30,053 nucleotides of DNA from Neisseriaceae bacterium (GTDB lineage Bacteria > Pseudomonadota > Gammaproteobacteria > Burkholderiales > Neisseriaceae), in the NCBI GenBank assembly GCA_030151665.1, contig JASLDB010000090.1, positions 1-30,053 of the forward strand, read 5' to 3'. Shown piece after piece: positions 23,692 to 30,053 of this stretch (positions are counted from its first letter, which is position 1; each line of letters opens with the position of its first letter). The notes below the pieces were generated by a model. The model did not search any database. It had not been told where the DNA came from and saw only the letters and a program-made list of their open reading frames with translations. Position numbers and translations under genes: made by a program.

Positions 23692-23704
23692 TACAGAAAT
23701 TACA
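23677..23704. promoter_or_regulatory. Perfect 28-bp palindromic operator over the SDR promoter
   Basis: TGTAATTTCTGT and ACAGAAATTACA are perfect 12-bp arms around CAAT. The site covers the -35 hexamer and most of the spacer, as expected for a repressor. The MarR protein encoded 135 bp upstream is the obvious candidate; this is inference. Confidence 0.7.
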
Positions 23705-23798
23705 AAATAAATGAATGTGTGGTTTATTCATCAACATATATTCAATATGCTTTGAGAATGATGGCGATGGGTGCTGTGGATAGAATGCTAGGAGAAAG

Positions 23799-23821
23799 CC
23801 ACCACAGTAAGGATGTGGTGG
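23799..23821 (-). terminator. Possible terminator of the marR-type gene
   Basis: An 8-bp perfect stem, CCACCACA / TGTGGTGG, with a 7-base loop. On the minus strand only CTTTCT follows, so termination may be weak. It lies 19 bp beyond the MarR stop. Confidence 0.45.
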
Positions 23822-23839
23822 TGTATTAAGGCTGAAAGA

Positions 23840-24301
23840 TTAGCGTTTTTCTAGAAAATTTGCCATGCCGTTAATAAACTGCAATGCAGCTTGTAAAGTT
23901 TTTTCATCAAATTTATCCAGAAAAGACAAGTAGCTTTTGAGGGCTGTATTGTGCAAAACATCATGTTGTGCCGATAAACGACTGCCAGCAGCAGTGGTGC
24001 GATAATAAATTGATTTTTGATTATTGGGTGATTGGTAAGATTCGATTAAGTTGTCATCCCACAATTTACCAACTGCTTTTGAAATTGCGGCTCGACTTAA
24101 AGACAAGGTGTCACTTAATACTCGGTTGTTCACCAAGTCGTTTTTTTCAATACATGACAAGATATGAATTTGGGTTAGGGTATATTGTCCAATTTCGGTT
24201 TTGAGGACTTCTTGTTTTCGTTCACAATCAGCCTCTTGGGCATGAGCAAGGCGTATCATGGCATCAATAACGGTTTGATGCAGTTCAGTGGGTTGGGGCA
24301 T
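23840..24301 (-). CDS. MarR-family transcriptional regulator
   Basis: This 153-residue protein has MarR architecture: a helix pair at the N-terminus, a winged helix-turn-helix with recognition segment LSLSRAAISKAVGKLWDDNL (about 66-85), a wing at NNQKSIYYRTT (93-103) and a C-terminal dimer helix ending ANFLEKR. MarR dimers bind palindromes and release them on ligand or oxidant binding. Cys26 and Cys50 are the only cysteines. It lies upstream of, and in the same direction as, the SDR operon, whose promoter carries a 28-bp palindrome, so control of that operon is likely. It diverges from uvrB across 139 bp. Confidence 0.87.
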   Translation of the reverse strand: MPQPTELHQTVIDAMIRLAHAQEADCERKQEVLKTEIGQYTLTQIHILSCIEKNDLVNNRVLSDTLSLSRAAISKAVGKLWDDNLIESYQSPNNQKSIYYRTTAAGSRLSAQHDVLHNTALKSYLSFLDKFDEKTLQAALQFINGMANFLEKR

Positions 24302-24378
24302 GGTGTGGTTTATCGTTGGTCAAAAAATACAGCATAATCGTTGTACAAAATATTTGTCAAACGGTTAATAAACTTAAC

Positions 24379-24408
24379 TTGTTTTTTTGTAACAAAACCC
24401 GATATAGT
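24379..24408 (+). promoter_or_regulatory. Candidate uvrB promoter
   Basis: TTGTTT (24379-24384), 18-bp spacer, TATAGT (24403-24408), about 30 bp before the start codon. No LexA-type SOS box was recognised nearby. Confidence 0.4.
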
Positions 24409-24440
24409 AGATATCATTTCCTGCTGCCAAAGATTCCGTT

Positions 24441-26456
24441 ATGAATGTCATTCAATACCCTAATAGCCCTTTTATCTTGCATCAACCTTTTGCACCCGCT
24501 GGAGATCAACCCACGGCAATTGCTGGTTTGGTGGAAGGCTTGGACGATGGTTTGTCGTTTCAAACTTTATTGGGGGTAACGGGTTCTGGTAAAACTTATA
24601 CCATGGCCAATGTCATTGCTCAAAGTGGTCGATCTGCCATTATTATGGCTCACAATAAAACCTTGGCTGCCCAACTTTATGCAGAGATGCGTGAGTTTTT
24701 CCCTGATAATGCGGTGGAGTATTTTGTTTCGTATTATGACTATTATCAACCAGAAGCCTATGTGCCCAGCCGTGATTTATTCATTGAAAAAGATTCGAGT
24801 ATCAATGAACACATTGAGCAAATGCGTTTGTCTGCCACAAAAAACCTGATTGAGCGCAATGATGTGATTATTGTGGCAACGGTATCTGCCATCTATGGTA
24901 TTGGGGATCCCAATGAGTATCACCAAATGATTTTGCATGTCAAAGAGGGACAGACCATGGCGCAGCGTGACATAATTTCACGCTTGGTGGCGATGCAATA
25001 TGACCGTGGTGACATGGACTTTTCGCGCGGTTCATTTCGGGTTCGTGGTGATGTCATTGATGTGTATCCTGCGGAGAGTGCAGAGCTGGCTTTGCGAATT
25101 GGATTGTTTGATGATGAAGTAGATAGTTTGCAATTATTTGACCCTTTAACTGGGCAAATTAAACAGCGAGTTGGGCGATTTACGGTGTTCCCATCAAGTC
25201 ACTATGTCACCCCCCGTGAAACGGTGTTGCGGGCTTGTGAAACCATCAAAGAAGAATTGGTGTCTCGTGTAGCGTTTTATACCCAAGAAAATTTACCAGT
25301 GGAAACACAACGCATTGAGCAGCGTACACGCTTTGATTTGGAAATGTTATATGAAATGGGGTTTTGTAAAGGTATTGAAAACTATTCTCGCCATTTCAGT
25401 GGTAGACCTGCTGGTGAAGCACCACCGACTTTATTGGATTACTTGCCCAAAAATGCCATTATGTTTATTGATGAAAGCCATGTAACAGTGTCACAAATTG
25501 GTGCCATGTATAAAGGTGATGCTGCGCGCAAAGCCAATTTGGTCAATTATGGGTTTCGCTTGCCCTCTGCTGTGGATAATCGCCCCCTAAAATTTGAAGA
25601 ATTTGAAAAGCTAATCCCGCAAACCATTTTTGTATCCGCTACACCTGCCAAGTATGAAGAAGAACATGCGGCACAAGTGGTTGAGCAAGTGGTGAGACCA
25701 ACAGGTTTGGTTGACCCCGTTATTGAAATACGCCCAGTGGCAACACAAGTAGACGATTTACTCAGCGAGATTAATATTCGCAAAGAAAAAGGTGAGCGAG
25801 TATTGGTGACCACATTAACCAAGCGCATGGCAGAACAATTAACCGATTACTACACAGAATTGGGCGTCAAAGTTCGTTATTTACACAGTGATATTGATAC
25901 AGTTGAGCGGGTGGAGATTATTCGAGATTTGCGCATGGGTTTATTTGATGTGTTGGTGGGCATTAATTTATTGCGTGAGGGTTTGGATATTCCAGAAGTC
26001 TCTTTGGTCGCCATTTTGGATGCAGACAAAGAGGGCTTTTTACGCAGCCATCGCAGTTTGATTCAAACCATGGGTCGTGCAGCGCGAAATGTTAATGGTT
26101 TGGCGATGTTGTATGCGGATAAAATAACCGATTCGATGAAATCGGCTATTGAAGAGACCGAGCGACGTCGAGCCAAACAAATTGCCCACAATGAGGCCAA
26201 TGGCATTGTGCCCACGCAAGTGGTGAAGAAAGTCAAAGATTTGATTGATGGGGTTTATGGCGAGGACAGTGGCAAAAAAGGCAAGGGCAAAAACAAAGGC
26301 AAGGTTATTCGCAATGAAAATGATGCAGCCAAAGAAGTGGCTCGATTGGAAAAAGCGATGTTACAAGCCGCACGGGATTTACAATTTGAAGAAGCAGCCA
26401 ATATCCGTGACCAAATTCGAGCGATTAAAGAGCAGTTTTTATTTGGTTCCGTTTAA
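24441..26456 (+). CDS. uvrB: UvrABC excision nuclease subunit B
   Basis: This complete 671-residue UvrB is the helicase-like damage-verification subunit that UvrA loads on damaged DNA and that recruits UvrC. Visible are Walker A GVTGSGKT (45-52), the beta-hairpin region YYDYYQPEAYVP (98-109) that clamps DNA, the DEAD-box-type FIDESH and SATPAKYEEE motifs, GINLLREGLDIPEV in motif V, QTMGRAARN in motif VI, and the C-terminal UVR domain (LEKAMLQAARDLQFEEAA, about 637-654) that contacts UvrC. A short lysine/glycine-rich linker (KKGKGKNKGK) precedes the UVR domain, where such linkers vary between species. The sequence is very close in memory to Neisseria UvrB and is the best taxonomic marker here. 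It is followed by a terminator. Confidence 0.97.
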   Translation: MNVIQYPNSPFILHQPFAPAGDQPTAIAGLVEGLDDGLSFQTLLGVTGSGKTYTMANVIAQSGRSAIIMAHNKTLAAQLYAEMREFFPDNAVEYFVSYYDYYQPEAYVPSRDLFIEKDSSINEHIEQMRLSATKNLIERNDVIIVATVSAIYGIGDPNEYHQMILHVKEGQTMAQRDIISRLVAMQYDRGDMDFSRGSFRVRGDVIDVYPAESAELALRIGLFDDEVDSLQLFDPLTGQIKQRVGRFTVFPSSHYVTPRETVLRACETIKEELVSRVAFYTQENLPVETQRIEQRTRFDLEMLYEMGFCKGIENYSRHFSGRPAGEAPPTLLDYLPKNAIMFIDESHVTVSQIGAMYKGDAARKANLVNYGFRLPSAVDNRPLKFEEFEKLIPQTIFVSATPAKYEEEHAAQVVEQVVRPTGLVDPVIEIRPVATQVDDLLSEINIRKEKGERVLVTTLTKRMAEQLTDYYTELGVKVRYLHSDIDTVERVEIIRDLRMGLFDVLVGINLLREGLDIPEVSLVAILDADKEGFLRSHRSLIQTMGRAARNVNGLAMLYADKITDSMKSAIEETERRRAKQIAHNEANGIVPTQVVKKVKDLIDGVYGEDSGKKGKGKNKGKVIRNENDAAKEVARLEKAMLQAARDLQFEEAANIRDQIRAIKEQFLFGSV

Positions 26457-26502
26457 TTTATTGGCTCAGCTTAATCGAAAATAAAACAAACAAGCCAATG
26501 AA

Positions 26503-26529
26503 AACGCCAAACTTTTCGGGTTTGGCGTT
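26503..26529. terminator. Hairpin terminator shared by uvrB and the small membrane protein gene
   Basis: A 10-bp perfect stem, AACGCCAAAC / GTTTGGCGTT, with a 7-base loop. The T run is better on the minus strand (CGTTTTC) than on the plus strand. Confidence 0.7.
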
Positions 26530-26541
26530 GAGTATGTTGGA

Positions 26542-26805
26542 TTAGGCTGATTTTTTGGTGAATACTTTAATACCAGCCACCACAGACATGGCACCACCCA
26601 ATCCCATTAAGAACATGGCTAAAGCGTTACCAGCAATCTCACCTTGGTTATTACTGGCAATCGCTTGAGCTGCTTCTTGGGCATTGGTTGCTTGTTGCAT
26701 AATGGCTAAATTCTCTTCATTTTTGTCTGGATTGGCAAATTTAAGACCCAAACCAACCACCAAAAGAATCAAACCAATAATCAATAATTTTTTCTCTTTA
26801 TTCAT
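26542..26805 (-). CDS. Small two-helix membrane protein, unknown function
   Basis: This 87-residue protein has one membrane helix near the start (LLIIGLILLVVGLGLKFA) and one near the end (ALAMFLMGLGGAMSVVAGIKVF), separated by an acidic, alanine- and glutamine-rich loop. The architecture recalls small DUF3185-type proteins, but I cannot claim membership. The codon use and the shared terminator support a real gene. It stands alone, convergent with uvrB. Confidence 0.62.
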   Translation of the reverse strand: MNKEKKLLIIGLILLVVGLGLKFANPDKNEENLAIMQQATNAQEAAQAIASNNQGEIAGNALAMFLMGLGGAMSVVAGIKVFTKKSA

Positions 26806-27026
26806 CTTTTTTAACTTAACTATTTGCTATGTTGTAATAACCGCATGATGAATGGCTTTTGCTTATTTGGCAACTTTTTTCTATTGTATTGATTTTTGAG
26901 CAGGTCGATAAGGGGCCAAGGTGTATCGTTATTGCCAATGAAAATCAGGCATATTGCGGAACATGCTCAAATCATGCCATAAATGCGATAAAATACGCCT
27001 GAAAATGAATATAAATGGTACACATT

Positions 27027-28247
27027 ATGCAAGCCAAACTTTCTCGTAAACGCCGCACACGCCGCCCTTCTTTAGTCAAACTACGCAAAGAACATGGTCG
27101 TGCCGCTTTATCGGCATTTTGCCAGCAACACGATAGCACCGCTCGTTTGGCTTTTGCACAAGAAGCCCAAGTTTGGGTGAAACAAGGGCAAGACAGCGAA
27201 GATGAATTGGATGCCATTCAGCATTATTTACAAGCTTTAAGCATTGATCCCATGGCAAGTGATGCTTTAACAGGTATTGCCATTTTGGGTAACTACAATG
27301 ATGAAGAAGTCATTTCTTTATTGGATTTGGCCATTGAATCTGCACAAATGGAACCGATCAACAGCAAAGCATTGGCATTGGCTAAAAAACACCAAGCGGA
27401 TCGTTTAGGTCTTGCCGCTGAATCTGATGTTGATTTACTTGACTGCACAGCAGCATCTACCATCAAAAACGCTCAAAAAACAGCAAAAAGCGAAGCACCA
27501 ATTTCGCTACCCACTGGAACAAGTACAACGAAAACATTGTTATCAGCAGCGTTAAACCCAGATTTACCTGCTGATGTGGTGGCACAATATCAAGCCATCG
27601 AAGCCCAATTGGCGCAATACCAATTGTCAGGCAATGCAGTGTTAACCGTTAGTGGTTTAGATGGTTTTTTTGCCGCATTGGTATCAAGCCCGAACCTATT
27701 ATCAGGGGAGCAGTGGATGCCGCTGGTGTTTGGTGATGGTGAACATGCTCCAGCATGGTCTAGCACCGAAGAGTTCATGGCATTTTTTGACCAAATGGTC
27801 ATTATTTTGAACCGTGTGGCTGATATTTACCAAGAGAATCCCAATGCTTATCGACCATTGTGGTTAAACGATGCTAGCCATAGCAATGCAAAAGCACAAG
27901 CGGTTTATGATTGGTGCCGTGCTTATTTAAAAGTGGCTAGCTTGTGGAGTATGAGTGATGATAGTGCTGTGGTTTTTGAAGCCTTGGCCAGCATCAAGCA
28001 ATACGCAGATTATCGTTACTTGAACCAAATGGGGCAAATGGATGCTAAAGCGCAAATGCAAGTCGAAAAAGATATTCTGGCTGCGGGTTTATTGATTTAC
28101 ACCGAATTTGAAGAATCTCGCAATATTGAATTGGCTCAATTTGATAAGAACCAGCAAAAACAGCCTATTCGCAAGGAGAATACTGTCAAACGAAATGACC
28201 CATGTCCTTGTGGAAGTGGTAAAAAATACAAGAAATGCTGTTTGTAA
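27027..28247 (+). CDS. SEC-C metal-binding motif protein with helical-repeat body
   Basis: This protein of about 406 residues opens with a very basic tail (MQAKLSRKRRTRRPSLVKLR), has a mostly helical body with a possible TPR-like unit (DAIQHYLQALSIDPMASDAL), and ends RNDPCPCGSGKKYKKCCL. The ending is the SEC-C motif, CxCx8CC, which binds zinc and in SecA contacts SecB and ribosomes. The rest is unlike SecA, so this is one of the many SEC-C proteins of unknown role, possibly ribosome- or nucleic-acid-associated given the basic start. The ATG at 27015 four codons upstream is an alternative start. A strong terminator follows. Confidence 0.75.
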   Translation: MQAKLSRKRRTRRPSLVKLRKEHGRAALSAFCQQHDSTARLAFAQEAQVWVKQGQDSEDELDAIQHYLQALSIDPMASDALTGIAILGNYNDEEVISLLDLAIESAQMEPINSKALALAKKHQADRLGLAAESDVDLLDCTAASTIKNAQKTAKSEAPISLPTGTSTTKTLLSAALNPDLPADVVAQYQAIEAQLAQYQLSGNAVLTVSGLDGFFAALVSSPNLLSGEQWMPLVFGDGEHAPAWSSTEEFMAFFDQMVIILNRVADIYQENPNAYRPLWLNDASHSNAKAQAVYDWCRAYLKVASLWSMSDDSAVVFEALASIKQYADYRYLNQMGQMDAKAQMQVEKDILAAGLLIYTEFEESRNIELAQFDKNQQKQPIRKENTVKRNDPCPCGSGKKYKKCCL

Positions 28248-28257
28248 AAAACAAACC

Positions 28258-28282
28258 AAAACGCACCTTGATGGTGCGTTTT
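28258..28282 (+). terminator. Terminator of the SEC-C gene
   Basis: The stem AAAACGCACC / GGTGCGTTTT with a 5-base loop is followed by further T. It lies 10 bp beyond the stop codon. Confidence 0.88.
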
Positions 28283-28317
28283 TTGATGTCTGTCATTGTT
28301 AAAGCTATGGTAGATGA

Positions 28318-28437
28318 ATGGCAATGGCAAAAGTGGCTTGGGTGGGGATGAACGGGGATGTATTGTATCCGAATGCCATCTTGGCTTTGCCAGAGACCGA
28401 ATTGATTTTTTCCAGTGTTTTAAATGGCAATAGATAA
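28318..28437 (+). CDS. Possible 39-residue small ORF
   Basis: ATG at 28318 to TAA at 28435-28437 gives a short peptide starting MAMAKVAWVGMNGDVLYPNA and ending SVLNGNR. Its composition looks protein-like and it fills the gap between two terminators. No good ribosome binding site is seen and no family was recognised. It could be a true small protein, a relic, or chance. Confidence 0.2.
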   Translation: MAMAKVAWVGMNGDVLYPNAILALPETELIFSSVLNGNR

Positions 28438-28462
28438 CGGGATAGAGTAGACAGGCAAGAAA

Positions 28463-28490
28463 AAAAGACCATGGTATACCATGGTCTTTT
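28463..28490. terminator. Perfect-palindrome bidirectional terminator after the permease gene
   Basis: The arms AAAAGACCATGG and CCATGGTCTTTT flank TATA, so all 28 bp are self-complementary. It lies just beyond the permease stop on the minus strand. Confidence 0.85.
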
Positions 28491-28494
28491 GGTT

Positions 28495-29880
28495 TTAAGG
28501 ATTAATTACTTTCTTTTTTTTATTTAAGTGCTTTTTGTACAATGGCAAACAAGCAAACAATGCCAAGAACCATAGCGGGGTTGCTTTTAAGCCAATTAGG
28601 GTTTCTGGCTCTTGGCTAAACAAGTACAAAGCAAAAGCGAAGAAAGCAAAACAGGCGTAGCACATTGGAATCGCAAATGGCATTTTGTAGCTTGATTTAG
28701 CGTGTGCATCTGGGTAAATCTTGCGGTAACGTAAGTAAGCCAACAAAATCACTGTCCATACAAAGATAAAGCAAATGCTGGAAATGGTGGTCACAATGGT
28801 GAATACTTTCATGACATTGCCTTCTGCGTATAGCAAAAACACACCAATAAACAAAAAGGCACATGAATACAATAAGCCATTGCGTGGAATGCCACTGTTG
28901 GATAATTTACCAAATGCACTTGGGGCAACGTTATTGCGTGATAAACCAAATAACATGCGACCTGTTGAGAACATACCGCTGTTGGCAGAAGACAATGCAG
29001 AGGTTAATACCACAAAGTTAATAATGGCAGCAGCAGCACCAATGCCAATTAGCATAAACATATTCACAAATGGGCTTTTATCTGGTGCCACTGAATTCCA
29101 AGGTGTCACAGTCATGATAACGGTTAATGCCAATACATAGAAAATAATGACACGCACTGGAATTTTGTTAATGGCTTGTGGCAATGTTTTTTTCGGGTCT
29201 GCAGTTTCTGCTGAGGCTGTACCCACTAGCTCAATGCCGACAAAAGCAAAAATAGCGATTTGGAATGCAGCAAAAAAACCTTCCATACCATGGGGGAAGA
29301 TGCCGCCATGATTCCACAAATTGCTTAAGCTAGCTTGTTGGCCGCTAGGGCCAGTGAAGCCAGTTAATAGTAGGTATGCACCACACAAAATCAAAGCGAC
29401 AATCGCAACAATTTTGATTAAAGCAAACCAAAACTCTAGTTCACCAAATAATTTTGCTGATAGCATATTAAATATTAATAAGAAGCCGATACACAAAACA
29501 CCTGGTATCCACAAAGGAACAGTTGGCCACCAAAATTGGGTATAACCTGTAATGGCGACAATATCAGCCATGCCAATGACTACCCAACAAAACCAATAGC
29601 TCCAACCCACAAAATAACCCATGGTCGGGCCCAAAATATCAGCCGAAAAATCGACAAATGATTTGTATTCCAAATTATGTAATAACAATTCACCCATGGC
29701 ACGCATCACGAAAAATAGGAAAAAACCAATAATCATGTAGGTGAATAAAACAGATGGTCCTGCCAAACTAATGGTTCTGCCTGACCCCATAAATAAACCC
29801 GTACCAATGGCACCGCCAATTGCAATTAATTGCAAATGGCGATTTTTGAGGGTACGTTGCAACTCTCCCGTTTGACTCAT
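28495..29880 (-). CDS. cycA: CycA-type D-serine/D-alanine/glycine permease (APC family)
   Basis: This 461-residue amino acid permease has about twelve membrane helices. It begins LKNRHLQLIAIGGAIGTGLF, the helix-1 substrate motif of the amino acid transporter branch. Long stretches match E. coli CycA as I recall it: LGPTMGYFVGWSYWFCWVV, IAIFAFVGIELVGTASAET, and VLTSALSSANSGMFSTGRM. CycA is a proton symporter for glycine, D-alanine, D-serine and D-cycloserine in the inner membrane. The start (MSQTGELQRTL) has GGAT about 8 bases upstream. The C-terminus is lysine-rich (KKHLNKKKKV). It is a single gene with a strong terminator. A related aromatic or broad-range permease cannot be fully excluded. 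Confidence 0.83.
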   Translation of the reverse strand: MSQTGELQRTLKNRHLQLIAIGGAIGTGLFMGSGRTISLAGPSVLFTYMIIGFFLFFVMRAMGELLLHNLEYKSFVDFSADILGPTMGYFVGWSYWFCWVVIGMADIVAITGYTQFWWPTVPLWIPGVLCIGFLLIFNMLSAKLFGELEFWFALIKIVAIVALILCGAYLLLTGFTGPSGQQASLSNLWNHGGIFPHGMEGFFAAFQIAIFAFVGIELVGTASAETADPKKTLPQAINKIPVRVIIFYVLALTVIMTVTPWNSVAPDKSPFVNMFMLIGIGAAAAIINFVVLTSALSSANSGMFSTGRMLFGLSRNNVAPSAFGKLSNSGIPRNGLLYSCAFLFIGVFLLYAEGNVMKVFTIVTTISSICFIFVWTVILLAYLRYRKIYPDAHAKSSYKMPFAIPMCYACFAFFAFALYLFSQEPETLIGLKATPLWFLALFACLPLYKKHLNKKKKVINP

Positions 29881-30053
29881 TTTATAAATCCTTTGCCTGT
29901 TGATGGTCTTATTGAATGGTAAATTTTTCCATTCATGTTGTTAAAACAATTTGTTTATTATTTTCTCGTAGATTAGTTTGTTTGCTAAAAAAAAGCAATT
30001 TAGATTGTATATTTTATTTTGACGCCATGGTATTTTATTTGGTTTTTTTATGG

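Noticed and set aside
24302..24440. LexA/SOS box upstream of uvrB
   Set aside because: Only a weak dyad, GATAT-AGTAG-ATATC, is visible. It overlaps the -10 and does not resemble a LexA site.
1..30053. Neisseria-type DNA uptake sequences (GCCGTCTGAA and dialects)
   Set aside because: None was noticed, including in terminator stems where they usually sit. This weakens, but does not exclude, placement in Neisseriaceae.

Overview
The window looks like about 30 kb of chromosome from a low-GC Gram-negative proteobacterium. My best guess is an AT-rich member of the Neisseriaceae (Betaproteobacteria). The main support is UvrB, which from memory reads very close to Neisseria UvrB along its whole length. 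The three-gene moxR-DUF58-tgpA unit and the outer-membrane usher confirm a Gram-negative cell. I found no Neisseria-type DNA uptake sequences, so the family assignment is inference. No rRNA, tRNA, CRISPR array or intact insertion sequence was seen.

Layout. 1-4.5 kb: the 3' end of an AlkB-type dioxygenase, an MFS exporter divergent from a TetR regulator with two shared palindromic operators, a PAP2 phosphatase, a DUF1543 protein and a second 2OG-Fe(II) dioxygenase. 4.5-5.2 kb: a non-coding gap that on the minus strand has a good promoter, four successive hairpins and a strong terminator. I read it as an undescribed small RNA of about 190 nt with C-rich anti-Shine-Dalgarno-like sequence. 5.2-10.8 kb: an ABC-F ATPase overlapping tail-to-tail with a tightly packed moxR-DUF58-tgpA operon. 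10.8-12.4 kb: an AT-rich gap with DnaA-box-like sites, then an acyl-lipid desaturase.

12.4-21.4 kb is the accessory heart of the window: a class 5 / CS1-type (alpha) chaperone-usher fimbria locus. A minus-strand arm holds a major pilin, a chaperone and a distant pilin-like protein. A plus-strand arm holds an usher, a second chaperone, an unusually large tip adhesin and a second pilin. Hairpin terminators sit between pilin and chaperone in one arm and between adhesin and pilin in the other, which would set subunit ratios. The block looks more AT-rich than its flanks. It is followed by a decayed stretch (21.4-21.9 kb) with a possible IS30-like transposase relic, consistent with acquisition by transfer.

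21.9-30 kb returns to ordinary chromosome: an SDR-DoxX-DUF2269 operon behind a strong promoter overlapped by a perfect palindrome and probably controlled by the adjacent MarR protein; uvrB; a small membrane protein; a SEC-C protein; and a CycA-type amino acid permease. Most units end in clear, often bidirectional, intrinsic terminators.
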